DNA of 64,000 nucleotides from Shewanella sp. KT0246 (GCF_019654955.1 NZ_BPEV01000018.1:46186-110185); one strand, 5' to 3'; positions 17,627 to 28,613 are shown, counted from the stretch's first letter. Notes: a model not told the origin generated them from the sequence alone. Translations and numbers: made by a program.

Positions 17627-18008
17627 TATTTGTCCTTAATTAATGTTGAAGATATACCTTTAATGTCATTAACCTCCATAGTAACAAATCACGACTTGGA
17701 AGGTTTTCAATTAAGCAGCGAGGTTGAAAATACAGACAAGCTGACTTTAAAAAGAGGCAAAAGTATCGCTTATTTGTGATTATTTGCGTATTAATGGTGG
17801 TGGTTTTGAGGGATATTTATACAAAATTTAATAAAAATGACTGATAAATTATGTTAATAGCTTGTTTCATCTAGACTTGGTTTATTTAGACTTGTTTGAA
17901 GATTTATTGGGTGATAGCTTAGTAAGTAACTTATTTAATTTATTATTTCCGCCAAATCACCCGTGTTTGGAAATAGTGAGTTATTGTTTAAAACAGCTAG
18001 AGATTGAA
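17627..18008 (+). other. A/T-rich divergent intergenic region
   Basis: About 380 bases with no supported gene. The flavin reductase frame is open leftward to a TTG at 17862, but the encoded 49 residues do not resemble the family. A short direct repeat TAGACTTG occurs twice, about 15 bases apart, near 17872-17894. It presumably holds the promoters for the divergent GNAT and flavin reductase-like genes. Confidence 0.4.
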
Positions 18009-18608
18009 ATGGAATTTTTGCCGCAGGCGTTAACAGCGCAACAGGTTTATAAATTATTAATTGGTGGTGTAAGTCCAAGACCTATTGCTTGGGTTTCAAC
18101 GATATCAAAAAGTGGGGTGAGTAACTTAGCACCATTTTCATTCTTTACGGTTGCAAGTGCTAACCCCCCAGTGTTGTGCTTTAACCCAATGAGCACAGAT
18201 AAAGGATTAGAAAAAGATACCTTGACTAATATTCGTGAACAGCAAGAGTTTGTGATCAATAGTGTGAGTTATCAAGACTTAGCGGTGATGAATCAAACTT
18301 GCCATCAATTACCTGCCGATGAAGATGAGTTTGAATATGCGAGTGTTGAAAAGCTGGCATCATCAATTGTGGCTCCTCATAGAGTCAAACAAGCTTTAGT
18401 TAGTTTTGAATGTCGGTTAAATCAGATAGTTGATTTAGGCCAAGAACCTATGTCTGGGCATCTTGTACTGGGGGATGTGGTAGCAATTCATGTACGTGAT
18501 GATGCAGTCACCGACTTTAAAATAGACAGTGAAAAGTTAGATGCCATCGGCAGAATGGCTGGCAATGACTATAGTTTAACTAGGCAGAAGGTCCAGCTAA
18601 ATCGATAG
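18009..18608 (+). CDS. Flavin reductase-like FMN-binding split-barrel protein
   Basis: About 199 residues from the ATG at 18009. The opening MEFLPQALTAQQVYKLLIGGVSPRPIAWVSTISKSGVSNLAPFSFFTVASANPP is the classic flavin reductase-like/DIM6-NTAB start; RPIAWVST and NLAPFSFF are the FMN-binding strands. Next come NSVSY, and VDLGQEPMSGHLVLGDVVAIHV near the C-terminus. Members bind FMN and reduce flavin or act as small flavoenzymes. The start was set by homology, since the upstream extension is not family-like. Confidence 0.85.
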   Translation: MEFLPQALTAQQVYKLLIGGVSPRPIAWVSTISKSGVSNLAPFSFFTVASANPPVLCFNPMSTDKGLEKDTLTNIREQQEFVINSVSYQDLAVMNQTCHQLPADEDEFEYASVEKLASSIVAPHRVKQALVSFECRLNQIVDLGQEPMSGHLVLGDVVAIHVRDDAVTDFKIDSEKLDAIGRMAGNDYSLTRQKVQLNR

Positions 18609-18725
18609 TCGATTATTAAGCACTGCTTGCTCATTGGAGTGAGCTTTGGAAAGTGACCGAGTCAATGAAGGATCATCTAGGTCACTATTTTAAAGATAGT
18701 TGAGCATTAATTACAGGGAGAGATA

Positions 18726-19295
18726 ATGCCAATTTTAAGAGTAGATCCAAACCAAACAAAATTTGCTAATCAGCAACGTGATGTCACCAAAGGAATAGTG
18801 GTGGGCATGGTTGTTTCCTTTGCAGTCGTCATTTATGGCGCGTTAGCTAATCCATTTGAATTTAGTGAACCACAGTCCTTAATTGAAAGGTTGATTATTT
18901 ATGCCTATGGCATGCTTTTGCCTACGTTAAGTTTGATTATTGCTGTTGCCCGAGTAGCTAAACATCGTTTTTTTAACTCTGAAGATATTGATGGACGCAG
19001 TTTTAATAAAGAGTCGGAGCGGGTAAGGCGTTTACAAAACGTGCTGCAAAATACCTTAGAGCAATTTTGTATTGTAATGAGTGTTTACTTTTTATGGGCT
19101 TTTATCATGCCAGCTGATTACATGTCGTTAATTGCGTTGATTTCAGTTTTATTCTTTATTGGCCGAATTTTGTTTATGCGAGGATACGATAAAGGCGCAG
19201 GAGCAAGATCGATTGGTTTCAGTTTAACGTTTTACCCATCAGTGTTAACTGTGGGGGCGATTATTATTTACCTATTCTATCGAGTCTTAGTTTAA
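18726..19295 (+). CDS. MAPEG-family membrane protein
   Basis: A 189-residue protein with four hydrophobic segments (about 25-43, 61-80, 115-145 and 167-187). The stretch RRLQNVLQNTLEQFCIVMSVYFLWA, followed by ALISVLFFIGRILFMRGYDKG, matches the MAPEG (microsomal glutathione S-transferase-like) pattern QNxxEN...R..Y..GY. CAGGGAGAGATA is a strong ribosome site. Bacterial MAPEG members may have glutathione transferase or peroxidase activity. Substrate not inferable. Confidence 0.72.
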   Translation: MPILRVDPNQTKFANQQRDVTKGIVVGMVVSFAVVIYGALANPFEFSEPQSLIERLIIYAYGMLLPTLSLIIAVARVAKHRFFNSEDIDGRSFNKESERVRRLQNVLQNTLEQFCIVMSVYFLWAFIMPADYMSLIALISVLFFIGRILFMRGYDKGAGARSIGFSLTFYPSVLTVGAIIIYLFYRVLV

Positions 19296-19337
19296 TTCTT
19301 ATGAGTTGAGTGAGATAAACTCGCTTTTTAAAGGTAC

Positions 19338-19367
19338 AAAAAAACCGTCAATTGACGGTTTTTTTAT
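19338..19367. terminator. Bidirectional terminator between the MAPEG gene and metK
   Basis: AAACCGTCA / TGACGGTTT stem with A and T runs on both sides. It serves the plus-strand MAPEG gene and minus-strand metK. Confidence 0.85.
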
Positions 19368-19407
19368 TTCTAAGACGTTGAGCTTAATTGTCGATAAGTT
19401 TTAAAAC

Positions 19408-20559
19408 TTATAGACCCGCATCAGCGCGTAAGATTTCAGCTTTGTCAGTCGCTTCCCAAGGGAACTCATTACGACCGAAGTGACCATATGCCGCAGTACT
19501 TTGATAGATAGGACGTGCAAGGTCTAGCATTGCAGTTAAGCCGTATGGACGAAGCTCAAAGTGCTGACGCACAAGCTTAATCAGTACATCTTCAGACACT
19601 TTACCAGTACCGAAGGTTTCGATGCTGATTGAAGTTGGTTCTGCAACGCCAATGGCATAAGACACTTGGATTTCACAGCGCTCAGCAAGGCCAGCTGCTA
19701 CGATGTTTTTAGCAACGTAACGTGCAGCATATGCAGCACTACGGTCAACTTTCGATGGGTCTTTACCTGAGAAAGCACCACCACCGTGACGAGCCATACC
19801 ACCGTATGTATCTACGATGATTTTACGACCGGTTAAACCACAATCGCCTACTGGTCCGCCGATAACGAAACGACCTGTTGGATTGATAAAGTACTTAGTG
19901 TCTTTGTTTAACCACTGAGATGGTAAAACAGGCTTAATGATAGTTTCCATTACGCCTTCAATTAAGTCTTCTTGGGTCACATCTTCACGATGTTGTGTTG
20001 ATAACACGATGGCATCAATACCCTTGATTTTACCGTTCTCATAGGCAAAAGTGACTTGGCTTTTTGCATCTGGACGTAACCACGGTAATGTACCGTCTTT
20101 ACGAACTTCAGATTGACGCTTCACTAATTTGTGAGCGTACGTAATTGGTGCAGGCATTAATACGTCGGTTTCGTTACTTGCGTAACCGAACATTAACCCT
20201 TGGTCACCAGCGCCTTGCTCTGCTGGGTCGCTACGGTCAACACCTTGGTTAATGTCTGGAGACTGTTTACCAATGGCATTTAAAATCGCACAAGAATCAG
20301 CATCAAAACCCATATCTGAATGAGTGTAACCAATTTCACGTACTGTCTTACGTGTGATTTCTTCGATATCAACCCAAGCTGAAGTTGTGACTTCACCGCC
20401 GACTAAAACCATACCGGTCTTAACGTAAGTTTCACAAGCAACACGTGCTTTAGGGTCTTGCTCTAAAATTGCGTCTAATACCGCATCAGAAATCTGATCG
20501 GCGATTTTATCTGGATGACCTTCTGAGACGGACTCAGAGGTGAACAAGTGGTTTGCCAT
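19408..20559 (-). CDS. metK: S-adenosylmethionine synthetase
   Basis: A 383-residue enzyme making S-adenosylmethionine from methionine and ATP, with extensive near-identity to the E. coli protein from [22 protein letters not shown] onward. Signature segments are [12 protein letters not shown] (hexapeptide), [23 protein letters not shown] (P-loop) and the C-terminal [14 protein letters not shown]. The start is placed at 20559 because the longer reading (to 20631) adds 24 residues absent from the family and runs through the MetJ operator. It is divergent from tkt. Confidence 0.96.
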   Translation of the reverse strand: MANHLFTSESVSEGHPDKIADQISDAVLDAILEQDPKARVACETYVKTGMVLVGGEVTTSAWVDIEEITRKTVREIGYTHSDMGFDADSCAILNAIGKQSPDINQGVDRSDPAEQGAGDQGLMFGYASNETDVLMPAPITYAHKLVKRQSEVRKDGTLPWLRPDAKSQVTFAYENGKIKGIDAIVLSTQHREDVTQEDLIEGVMETIIKPVLPSQWLNKDTKYFINPTGRFVIGGPVGDCGLTGRKIIVDTYGGMARHGGGAFSGKDPSKVDRSAAYAARYVAKNIVAAGLAERCEIQVSYAIGVAEPTSISIETFGTGKVSEDVLIKLVRQHFELRPYGLTAMLDLARPIYQSTAAYGHFGRNEFPWEATDKAEILRADAGL

Positions 20560-20587
20560 AGTTGGTAAATCTCGTCTTTTGGAATTT

Positions 20588-20619
20588 GAACGTGTAGAAG
20601 CATCTACATCTAGACGTCT
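20588..20619 (-). promoter_or_regulatory. Tandem MetJ boxes upstream of metK
   Basis: Read on the plus strand in 8-base phase, GAACGTGT, AGAAGCAT, CTACATCT and AGACGTCT lie end to end. The last is a perfect met box (AGACGTCT) and the other three each match 5 of 8 bases. Tandem 8-mers are how MetJ with S-adenosylmethionine binds. The array begins about 29 bases before the metK start, suited to repression. Confidence 0.8.
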
Positions 20620-21134
20620 ATAATAATTCAAATCAGGTTGGATAACACCCCTTAGAACTAATATAAGTTAATAATTGTGCAATCATTCAAAGATTTAGAA
20701 AAATTGAAAATGACCTGTTTCAGATTTTTAATAAATTAATCTTATGAATTTTATGCTAATTATTCTATTTATAGCGTAACGATCAAGGGCTTTAAGGTTA
20801 AAAATAAAACAATAACTTTAGTCGATGTTTATCACTTTGTTGGTTTTTTTATTGCCCATTGGCAATAAATATTCACGCATTGTTATTACGGAATATTACC
20901 GTTTGGGATCAATATCAGCGATATAAAGTAATTAGTTGATAGAAAAAGCTATATAAATTTTATCGGTAATATGGTGTCAGTCTGCCTAAATAATCGCTTT
21001 GTTTAGCTTGGATTAGTCTGTTAGACGTAAAAAATGGTTAATAGATCTAATAAAAATTTGCGTCACACCGCCTAGTAGGGGAAAATATGCCCCACAATTG
21101 CCCGCTAGACCTCATATAACAAGCAGGAGAGAGC
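20620..21134 (+). other. Intergenic region between metK and tkt
   Basis: About 515 bases, A/T-rich, with no supported gene. It must hold the metK promoter at the left and the tkt promoter at the right. A small dyad, ACGG-N7-CCGT, lies near 20888-20902. AGCAGGAGAGAGC before the tkt ATG is a strong ribosome site. The long spacing suggests a long 5' leader or further regulation of tkt. Confidence 0.45.
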
Positions 21135-23129
21135 ATGTCATCTCGTAAAGAACTCGCTAACGCAATCCGTGCATTAACCATGGATGCTGTTCAAAAAGCC
21201 AATTCTGGCCACCCAGGTGCACCAATGGGGATGGCTGACATCGCTGAAGTGCTATGGAATGACTTCCTTAAGCACAACCCAAACAACCCTGAGTGGGTTG
21301 ATCGTGACCGTTTTGTTTTATCAAATGGCCATGGTTCAATGCTTATCTACTCTTTACTGCATTTAACAGGTTATGCATTACCTATTGAAGAGTTGAAGAA
21401 CTTCCGCCAGCTTCACTCAAAAACCCCTGGTCATCCTGAATATGGTTACACACCAGGTGTTGAAACAACCACTGGACCGTTAGGCGCTGGTATCAGTAAC
21501 GCTGTAGGTATGGCGATTGCTGAAAAGACCTTAGCTGCACAATTCAACCAACCAGGTCACGACATTGTTGATCACTTCACTTACTGTTTCTTAGGTGATG
21601 GTTGTTTGATGGAAGGTATCTCTCATGAAGCATGTTCATTAGCGGGTACACTTGGCCTTGGTAAGCTTGTGGCTTTCTGGGATGACAATGGTATTTCTAT
21701 TGATGGTCATGTTGAAGGTTGGTTTACAGACGATACGCCTAAGCGTTTTGAGTCTTACGGCTGGCATGTAATTGCTAACGTAGATGGTCATGATAGCGAT
21801 GCTATTCGCGCGGCAATCGAAGAAGCTAAGTCTGTAACAGACAAGCCAACAATGATTTGTTGTAAAACCACGATTGGTTTTGGTTCGCCAAACAAATCAG
21901 GTAGCCATGATTGTCACGGTGCTCCACTTGGTGATGCTGAAATTGCTGCTGCACGTGAATTCCTTGGTTGGGATCACGCTGCATTTGAAATTCCTGAAAC
22001 CGTTTATGAAGGTTGGGATGCTAAAGATTCTGGCGCTTCAAACGAAGCTAGCTGGAACGAAAAATTCGCAGCTTATACAGCAGCGTTCCCAGAGCTAGCC
22101 GCAGAATACAAACGTCGTGTTATCACTGGCGAGCTTCCTGCTGAATTTGAAGAGAAAGCGAACGCTTTCATTCAAGAGTGTCAAGATAAAGCTGAAGGTA
22201 TCGCAAGTCGTAAAGCTTCACAAAATGCGATTGGTTTCTTCGGTGAAATGCTACCTGAGTTATTAGGCGGCAGTGCCGATTTAGCCGGTTCTAACTTAAC
22301 GCTTTGGTCTGGTTCAAAAGGTATTCAAGACGACCCTGCGGGTAACTACATCTTCTACGGTGTACGTGAATTCGGTATGAGCGGCATTATGAATGGTGCT
22401 TCGCTACATGGTGGTTTCATTAACTACGGCGCAACCTTCATGATGTTTATGGAGTACGCACGTAACGCAGTACGTATGTCTGCGCTAATGGGCATTCAAA
22501 ACGTATTCGTTTATACCCATGACTCAATTGGTCAAGGTGAAGATGGTCCTACTCACCAACCAGTAGAGCAACTTGCTAACTTACGTATGACGCCAAACAT
22601 GACGGTATGGCGTCCATGTGATGCTGCTGAAACAGCCGTATCTTGGAAGTCTGCAATTGAAAACCGTAAAGCACCAACGTCGCTTGTATTTAGCCGTCAA
22701 GGATTAAAAGCACAAGCACGTAACGCTGAGCAATTAGCTAACGTCGCTAAAGGTGGTTACGTACTGTCTGATTGTGAAGGTACTGCTGATGTGATTCTGA
22801 TTGCAACAGGTTCAGAAGTGCAACTTGCACTTGATTCTGCTGCTGCCTTAACTGAAAAAGGCCAGAAAGTTCGCGTAGTATCTATGCCTTCTACTAACGT
22901 ATTCGATAAGCAAGATGCAGCTTATAAAGAGTCTGTATTACCTGCTTCTGTTACTAAGCGTGTTGCAATTGAAGCCGCTCATGTTGATTACTGGTACAAA
23001 TACGTTGGCTTTAACGGTGCAGTTGTTGGTATGTCTACCTTTGGTGAGTCAGCGCCAGGCGGAGACTTATTGAAGCACTTCGGCTTTACCGTTGAAAATG
23101 TGGTTAACACAGTAAACTCACTGGTTTAA
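21135..23129 (+). CDS. tkt: Transketolase
   Basis: A 664-residue thiamine-diphosphate enzyme of the non-oxidative pentose phosphate pathway. N-terminal [32 protein letters not shown] is the transketolase signature 1. Next come [18 protein letters not shown], the ThDP motif [32 protein letters not shown], and [18 protein letters not shown] (signature 2) in the pyrimidine domain. Full length for the family. It lies upstream of epd-pgk-fba, as in some related genomes, but a terminator separates them. Confidence 0.96.
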   Translation: MSSRKELANAIRALTMDAVQKANSGHPGAPMGMADIAEVLWNDFLKHNPNNPEWVDRDRFVLSNGHGSMLIYSLLHLTGYALPIEELKNFRQLHSKTPGHPEYGYTPGVETTTGPLGAGISNAVGMAIAEKTLAAQFNQPGHDIVDHFTYCFLGDGCLMEGISHEACSLAGTLGLGKLVAFWDDNGISIDGHVEGWFTDDTPKRFESYGWHVIANVDGHDSDAIRAAIEEAKSVTDKPTMICCKTTIGFGSPNKSGSHDCHGAPLGDAEIAAAREFLGWDHAAFEIPETVYEGWDAKDSGASNEASWNEKFAAYTAAFPELAAEYKRRVITGELPAEFEEKANAFIQECQDKAEGIASRKASQNAIGFFGEMLPELLGGSADLAGSNLTLWSGSKGIQDDPAGNYIFYGVREFGMSGIMNGASLHGGFINYGATFMMFMEYARNAVRMSALMGIQNVFVYTHDSIGQGEDGPTHQPVEQLANLRMTPNMTVWRPCDAAETAVSWKSAIENRKAPTSLVFSRQGLKAQARNAEQLANVAKGGYVLSDCEGTADVILIATGSEVQLALDSAAALTEKGQKVRVVSMPSTNVFDKQDAAYKESVLPASVTKRVAIEAAHVDYWYKYVGFNGAVVGMSTFGESAPGGDLLKHFGFTVENVVNTVNSLV

Positions 23130-23184
23130 CCCAAATACAGTTAAATAATAAGGGTAAACTTTTATCCTTTAAGTCTGTATAATG

Positions 23185-23217
23185 ACGGCCTGCAAACACT
23201 TGCAGGCCGTTTTTTTA
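23185..23217 (+). terminator. Rho-independent terminator of tkt
   Basis: ACGGCCTGCA / TGCAGGCCGT 10-bp stem, loop AACACT, then a run of seven T. Confidence 0.88.
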
Positions 23218-23260
23218 TCTGCTTTTTACTGAGTACTGTTAAGAGGAAGCTTAACCCTCA

Positions 23261-24283
23261 ATGATCCGAGTCGCTATTAATGGCTATGGCCGTATAGGCC
23301 GTTCTATCCTTCGTGCATTATACGAGTCGGGTAAACGTCAAGAAATCCAGATCGTGGCAATTAATGAACTTGCCAAACCTGCCGCAATCAGTCATCTCAC
23401 GCAATATGACACGACTCATGGCCGTTTCCAAAATACAGTAAAGTTAAAAGACGACCAGCTAGTTATCGGTGATGATGTTATTCAATTATTCCATCAGCCT
23501 GATGCCAGTTTATTACCTTGGTCTGATCTTGATATTGATATTGTTTATGAATGCAGTGGTAGCTTAGGCGATCGGGCTGAATGCGAAGCGCATATCAAAG
23601 CCGGCGCCAAGCAAGTTCTCATTAGTCACCCATCTTCAGCTGATGTGGATGCGACTATTGTATTTGGTGTGAATGATAATTTGCTTAAAGCCGAGCATAC
23701 AGTGGTATCAAATGCGTCATGCACCACCAACTGTATTGTGCCTGTCATTGATGTGCTAGATAATCATTTTGGTGTTAAAAGTGGTGCAATCACCACCATT
23801 CATTCTTCAATGAACGATCAACAAGTGATTGATGCTTATCATGATGACTTACGTCGTACCCGTGCTGCGGGGCAATCAATCATTCCAGTGGATACTAAAT
23901 TGGCGCGGGGTATTGAGAGAATATTGCCGCACATGAAAGATAAATTTGAAGCGATTTCAGTGCGCGTTCCGACCATTAATGTCACCGCAATTGACTTATC
24001 GGTGACCTTAAATGAGCGTGTTGATATTGAGAAAATAAATAATGTTTTAGAGCTTGCGGCCAGCGGGTTATTTAATGCAGTGTTAGGCTATACTGATGCA
24101 CCATTAGTGTCGTGTGATTTTAACCACGACCCACGTTCCAGTATTGTTGATGGTACCCAAACTCGTGTGAGTGATGGCCACTTGGTCAAGTTATTGCTTT
24201 GGTGTGATAACGAGTGGGGATTTGCCAATCGAATGCTAGATACCAGTTTAGCTATGATCCTCGCTAAGAATACTGAACACTAA
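23261..24283 (+). CDS. epd: D-erythrose-4-phosphate dehydrogenase
   Basis: A 340-residue GapA-family dehydrogenase that oxidises erythrose-4-phosphate to 4-phosphoerythronate, for pyridoxal phosphate synthesis. The NAD-binding N-terminus is [18 protein letters not shown]. The catalytic Cys is in SNASCTTNC, with the partner His in [14 protein letters not shown]. That HSSMNDQQ sequence and the downstream pgk-fba order favour Epd over glycolytic GapA. A GAGGAAG ribosome site lies before the ATG. It heads an epd-pgk-fba array. Confidence 0.9.
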   Translation: MIRVAINGYGRIGRSILRALYESGKRQEIQIVAINELAKPAAISHLTQYDTTHGRFQNTVKLKDDQLVIGDDVIQLFHQPDASLLPWSDLDIDIVYECSGSLGDRAECEAHIKAGAKQVLISHPSSADVDATIVFGVNDNLLKAEHTVVSNASCTTNCIVPVIDVLDNHFGVKSGAITTIHSSMNDQQVIDAYHDDLRRTRAAGQSIIPVDTKLARGIERILPHMKDKFEAISVRVPTINVTAIDLSVTLNERVDIEKINNVLELAASGLFNAVLGYTDAPLVSCDFNHDPRSSIVDGTQTRVSDGHLVKLLLWCDNEWGFANRMLDTSLAMILAKNTEH

Positions 24284-24296
24284 TTTTACTGCTATT

Positions 24297-24327
24297 GAGC
24301 GCTTTATCTAATTTGGGTAAAGCGCTC
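24297..24327 (+). other. Intercistronic hairpin between epd and pgk
   Basis: GAGCGCTTTA (24297-24306) pairs perfectly with TAAAGCGCTC (24318-24327) around an 11-base loop. No T tract follows, so it is not a normal intrinsic terminator. It probably acts in mRNA processing or 3' protection within the operon. Confidence 0.7.
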
Positions 24328-24371
24328 ATTAGCAAAAGCAGTTTTGTTTTTAAATTAAAAGGAAAGTCTCA

Positions 24372-25547
24372 ATGGCTATTATCAATATGATTGACTTGGA
24401 TTTAACTAATAAGCGCGTGCTTATTCGTGAAGATCTAAATGTACCAGTGAGTGATGGTGTAGTGACCAGTGATGCACGTTTGCGCGCTTCTCTACCTACG
24501 ATTAAGTTAGCACTTGAGAAAGGTGCAGCTGTAATGGTGATGTCACATTTAGGTCGCCCAACTGAAGGAGAGTTCAATGCTGAGTTCTCAATGCAGCCAG
24601 TAGTTAACTATTTAAATGAAGCTCTTGATTGCCCTGTGACGCTAGCGTCTGATTACCTTGATGGCGTCGATGCTAAAGTCGGTGAAGTAGTCGTATTTGA
24701 AAACGTACGTTTTAACCTTGGTGAGAAGAAGAACGATGAAGCTTTAGCTAAAAAATTAGCTGCACTTTGTGATGTTTATGTAATGGATGCATTTGGTACA
24801 GCGCATCGCGCACAAGCATCGACTCATGGCGTTGGACTTCACGCATCAGTAGCTTGTGCAGGCCCACTTCTAGCGGGTGAATTATCTGCTCTGGGTAAAG
24901 CATTAGATAACCCGGCACGTCCAATGGTTGCCATTGTTGGTGGCTCAAAAGTCTCAACTAAGCTAACTGTACTTGAAAGCTTATCAACTAAAGTAGACCA
25001 GCTAGTTGTTGGTGGTGGTATTGCCAATACATTCGTCGCGGCAGCGGGTCATCAAGTAGGTAAATCTTTATTTGAAGCTGACTTAGTCGATGAAGCTAAG
25101 CGTTTAGTGGCTAATGCTCAAAGTCGCGGCGGTGATATCCCTGTGCCAACTGATGTTGTAGTCGCTGGCGAGTTTAGCCCAACCGCTGCAGCAACATTAA
25201 AATCTGTTAGCAATGTATCAGATACCGATATGATTTTTGATATTGGCCCTGATAGCGCAGAAGCTTTAGCTAAAATCATCGAAGCTGCTGGTACGGTTGT
25301 TTGGAACGGACCTGTTGGCGTATTTGAATTTGATCAATTCGGCGAAGGCACTAAACGTATAGCTCAAGCGATTGCTGACTCAAATGCATTCTCAATTGCT
25401 GGTGGTGGCGATACGTTAGCGGCTGTAGATAAGTATGATATCGCTGATAAGGTTTCTTATATTTCTACTGGTGGTGGTGCTTTCCTTGAATTTCTTGAAG
25501 GCAAAGAGCTACCTGCAGTTGCAATGTTAGAAAAGCGCGGCGCGTAA
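24372..25547 (+). CDS. pgk: Phosphoglycerate kinase
   Basis: A 391-residue cytosolic glycolytic kinase transferring phosphate between 1,3-bisphosphoglycerate and ADP. Signature segments are [15 protein letters not shown] near the N-terminus, [12 protein letters not shown], the basic patch [37 protein letters not shown] and the C-terminal nucleotide-binding [15 protein letters not shown] with [17 protein letters not shown] precedes the ATG. It sits between epd and fba. Confidence 0.97.
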   Translation: MAIINMIDLDLTNKRVLIREDLNVPVSDGVVTSDARLRASLPTIKLALEKGAAVMVMSHLGRPTEGEFNAEFSMQPVVNYLNEALDCPVTLASDYLDGVDAKVGEVVVFENVRFNLGEKKNDEALAKKLAALCDVYVMDAFGTAHRAQASTHGVGLHASVACAGPLLAGELSALGKALDNPARPMVAIVGGSKVSTKLTVLESLSTKVDQLVVGGGIANTFVAAAGHQVGKSLFEADLVDEAKRLVANAQSRGGDIPVPTDVVVAGEFSPTAAATLKSVSNVSDTDMIFDIGPDSAEALAKIIEAAGTVVWNGPVGVFEFDQFGEGTKRIAQAIADSNAFSIAGGGDTLAAVDKYDIADKVSYISTGGGAFLEFLEGKELPAVAMLEKRGA

Positions 25548-25564
25548 TTAGAAAAAATTTAAAA

Positions 25565-25628
25565 GGTTAAGTTGAATATGCAGCCTGACAGTTTATCAAA
25601 GAGTAAACGTCATGCTGTCAACTTAACC
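25565..25628 (+). other. Long imperfect hairpin between pgk and fba
   Basis: A 64-base element folds into one arm. GGTTAAGTTGA (25565-25575) pairs with TCAACTTAACC (25618-25628). After a 5-base bulge ATATG, CAGC pairs with GCTG. After a C/T mismatch, TGAC pairs with GTCA. After an A bulge, GTTTA pairs with TAAAC around loop TCAAAGAG. That is 24 Watson-Crick pairs by eye. No T tract follows, so it is not a simple terminator. It may be a processing site, a stabiliser, a small RNA or a palindromic repeat unit. Confidence 0.85.
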
Positions 25629-25803
25629 GAGCAAGATTTCTATTTAGAAAAATATAATTATTAGAAAAAAACCGCCCATGTTTTTCAATGAATTGTTGGT
25701 TATCGTCAGATAAATAGCAATGCAGTGAGTAATATAGGGTATAAAAATCAATCCAAAGCGATAGCGACCTAGGTGAGACATCACCCTATTTTTGGAGTAA
25801 AAA

Positions 25804-26868
25804 ATGGCCTTAATATCTCTACGTCAAATGTTAGACCATGCTGCAGAACACAACTACGGTGTTCCAGCATTCAACGTAAACAACCTTGAGCAAATGCGTG
25901 CAATTATGCAAGCAGCTGAAGCGACTGACAGCCCTGTCATTGTTCAGGCTTCAGCGGGTGCGCGTAAGTATGCTCGTCCTCAGTTCCTTAAGTACTTGAT
26001 GGCTGCAGCTCTTGAGCAATACCCAGATATTCCAGTATGTATTCACCAAGACCATGGTACTGATCCTGATATTTGTCAGCGTTCTATCCAGTTAGGTATG
26101 TCTTCAGTAATGATGGACGGTTCTTTGATGGCTGATGGTAAAACACCAGCATCATACGAATATAACGTTGATGTGACTCGTCGCACAGTGGCATTTGCAC
26201 ACGCTTGTGGTGTATCAGTTGAAGGTGAAATCGGTTGTTTAGGTAGCTTAGAAACAGGCGAAGCTGGCGAAGAAGATGGTATTGGCGCAGCTGGTATCTT
26301 AACAATGGATCAAATGCTAACAACACCAGAAGAAGCAGCACGTTTTGTTGCTGATACTCATGTTGATGCACTTGCCATTGCAATTGGTACTAGCCATGGT
26401 GCTTACAAGTTTAGCCGTAAACCGACCGGTGACGTATTACGTATTGACCGTATCAAAGAGATCCACGCACGTATTCCTAACACTCACTTAGTGATGCACG
26501 GTTCTTCTTCAGTACCACAAGAGTGGTTAGAAGTGATTAACCAATACGGCGGCGAAATCCCTGAAACTTACGGTGTGCCGTTAGAAGAGATTGTTGAAGG
26601 TATTAAGCACGGTGTTCGTAAAGTTAACATCGATACTGATTTACGTTTAGCATCAACAGGTGCAGTGCGTAAGTTCCTTGCTGAAAACCCATCAGAATTT
26701 GATCCACGTAAATTCTTAAAGGCGTCAATGGAAGCAATGGCTGACATTTGTACGACTCGTTATGAAGCATTTGGTTGTGCTGGCATGGGTTCTAAAATTA
26801 AGCCTAAGTCTCTACAAGCAATGTACAAAGCTTATCAATCAGGTGAACTAAACCCACAAATCAACTAA
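25804..26868 (+). CDS. fba: Class II fructose-bisphosphate aldolase (type B)
   Basis: A 354-residue zinc-dependent aldolase cleaving fructose-1,6-bisphosphate. Start [29 protein letters not shown]. The zinc and catalytic region is [10 protein letters not shown] (Asp and His) and [30 protein letters not shown] follows, then [13 protein letters not shown] and [10 protein letters not shown] with the second zinc His. The sequence matches the CbbA-type (class IIB) rather than E. coli FbaA. TTTGGAG precedes the ATG. The leader contains a short GGTGA/TCACC dyad. Confidence 0.95.
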   Translation: MALISLRQMLDHAAEHNYGVPAFNVNNLEQMRAIMQAAEATDSPVIVQASAGARKYARPQFLKYLMAAALEQYPDIPVCIHQDHGTDPDICQRSIQLGMSSVMMDGSLMADGKTPASYEYNVDVTRRTVAFAHACGVSVEGEIGCLGSLETGEAGEEDGIGAAGILTMDQMLTTPEEAARFVADTHVDALAIAIGTSHGAYKFSRKPTGDVLRIDRIKEIHARIPNTHLVMHGSSSVPQEWLEVINQYGGEIPETYGVPLEEIVEGIKHGVRKVNIDTDLRLASTGAVRKFLAENPSEFDPRKFLKASMEAMADICTTRYEAFGCAGMGSKIKPKSLQAMYKAYQSGELNPQIN

Positions 26869-26937
26869 TAGTTGGTTTGTAGTTACATGAAGTTTACTCA
26901 CTTTATAATACGTAACTAATTGATTAATAAAGCTTCA

Positions 26938-26968
26938 TAAAAACCAGCGACCATCGCTGGTTTTTTTA
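26938..26968 (+). terminator. Rho-independent terminator of fba
   Basis: AAACCAGCGA / TCGCTGGTTT stem with loop CCA, followed by T7. Confidence 0.87.
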
Positions 26969-27142
26969 TGCATAATCTTGAATGAAACAGCTTGTATCAA
27001 AGCGTTTTATAGCGCATTATCCCCGCCCTTAAAAATGGAATGAAGCCAAAACCTATGGCGTAAATGATCAATGAACTGTCATTTATGCTTGTTATCCTTG
27101 TAATGGAATATGCTCACCTTTAACCATTATTGAAGTGTCAAA

Positions 27143-28486
27143 ATGCATGTAAAACCCAACGCACCACTATCGCTATTTGCGTTAACTTGGCCATTATTCT
27201 TCGACTTCGCGCTGCACTTTCTAACAGCAGCATTAAATACCTTAATGATCAGCCGCGTCTCTTATCAAGGTGTCGCAGCATTGTCTGTCGGCAATATGGT
27301 GTTCGAATTATCAATTACCTTATTCAGCTTCGTCAGTATTGGTGCCAGCGTGGTCATAACCCAATACTTAGGCGCTAAAAATAGAGCAACAGCAAGTGAT
27401 GTAGTCTACTCATCCATCGGCTTTAATTTAATGGTGGGTGTAGCCGCAGCATTGGGTGTATTTATGGGGGCAGGGCTTATATTGCACCTGATGAATCTTC
27501 CAGTAGATTTAATTCCTGACGCTAAACTGTATTTACAAATTGTGGGGATTTGTTTGATCCCAGAAGCCATGGCTATGTGTTTAGCAGCTGGTATGCGCGC
27601 TCATGGTTTTACCCAGCAAGCTATGTGGGTGACGCTGCTGATGAATGTAATTACTTTTGGCGGCAATTTATTACTGCTTTACGGCTGGTTTGGTATTCCG
27701 CAAATGGGCGTTGCTGGCGTGGCAATAAGTACCGTCGTTGGCCGTTTAGTGGGTATGTCGTTAATGGCGTATTTATTTGTTAAGTACACCAAAACTCCAC
27801 TTAAAATATCCGAAATCATTAAACCTAAAAAGCATCTGCTAGCCAAAGTCTTTCATATTGGTTTGCCTGCGGCAGGTGAGAATATCTCTTGGATGCTGCA
27901 ATTTATGGTAGTGACGGCTTTTGTCGGCTTGATGGGAGAGAAAGCACTGGCAGCCCAGGCTTTGTACTTTCAAATTTGCATGTTCATTTTATTGTTTGGC
28001 TTATCTATTGGGATCGGTAACGAAATCATGATTGGTCACATGATAGGGGCTAAACAGTATAAATCGGCAGAAACCCAAATGTATCGCGCTCTAAAAATTG
28101 GTTTAGTACTGACTACTGCGGTAGCTGCATTGGCTGCATTACTTGGTGAAAACCTCGTAGCTTTTTTCACTGATGACCAAGATATTCTGGCAATGGTCGG
28201 GCAGCTATTTTTACTGACCTTATTCATGGAACCAGGAAGAACGTTTAACCTCATTGTCATTAATGCACTTCGTGCTAGTGGCGATGCAAGATTTCCCTTT
28301 ATAGCGGGTATCTTCTCAATGTGGTGCATAGCGGTGCCTTTAGCCTATTTTTTCGGAATTTACCTTGATATGGGCCTAGTTGGAATCTGGTGCGCCCTTG
28401 CTATTGATGAGTGGACTCGTGGATTAATCATGTTGTGGCGTTGGCGTAGCGGTCGTTGGCAGTCAAAAAGCTTAGTACTGGCGTAA
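27143..28486 (+). CDS. MATE-family efflux transporter
   Basis: A 447-residue inner-membrane protein with about 12 hydrophobic segments in two similar halves, typical of the MATE/MatE family, which exports drugs or metabolites with sodium or protons. The first half has PLFFDFALHFLTAALNTLMISRVSYQGVAALSVGN; the second begins near IGLPAAGENISWMLQFMVVTAFVGLMGEKALAAQAL. TTGAAGTGTC lies before the ATG. Not adjacent to a dedicated regulator. Substrate unknown. Confidence 0.88.
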   Translation: MHVKPNAPLSLFALTWPLFFDFALHFLTAALNTLMISRVSYQGVAALSVGNMVFELSITLFSFVSIGASVVITQYLGAKNRATASDVVYSSIGFNLMVGVAAALGVFMGAGLILHLMNLPVDLIPDAKLYLQIVGICLIPEAMAMCLAAGMRAHGFTQQAMWVTLLMNVITFGGNLLLLYGWFGIPQMGVAGVAISTVVGRLVGMSLMAYLFVKYTKTPLKISEIIKPKKHLLAKVFHIGLPAAGENISWMLQFMVVTAFVGLMGEKALAAQALYFQICMFILLFGLSIGIGNEIMIGHMIGAKQYKSAETQMYRALKIGLVLTTAVAALAALLGENLVAFFTDDQDILAMVGQLFLLTLFMEPGRTFNLIVINALRASGDARFPFIAGIFSMWCIAVPLAYFFGIYLDMGLVGIWCALAIDEWTRGLIMLWRWRSGRWQSKSLVLA

Positions 28487-28613
28487 ACACAGTATTTGCC
28501 TACATTAAGCATTAAAAAAGCAGTAGTTTTTTCATTTTTGATACCAAAGTGTTAGTATGCGGTTCAATTTCTGGGGTGAATTTAGATTATTTGTAAATAA
28601 AGGATTTAATGAC

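Noticed and set aside
17862..18008. Upstream extension of the flavin reductase frame from TTG
   Set aside because: The extra 49 residues do not match the family, whose start fits ATG 18009.
20560..20631. N-terminal extension of metK
   Set aside because: It would run through the MetJ operator and is absent from orthologues.
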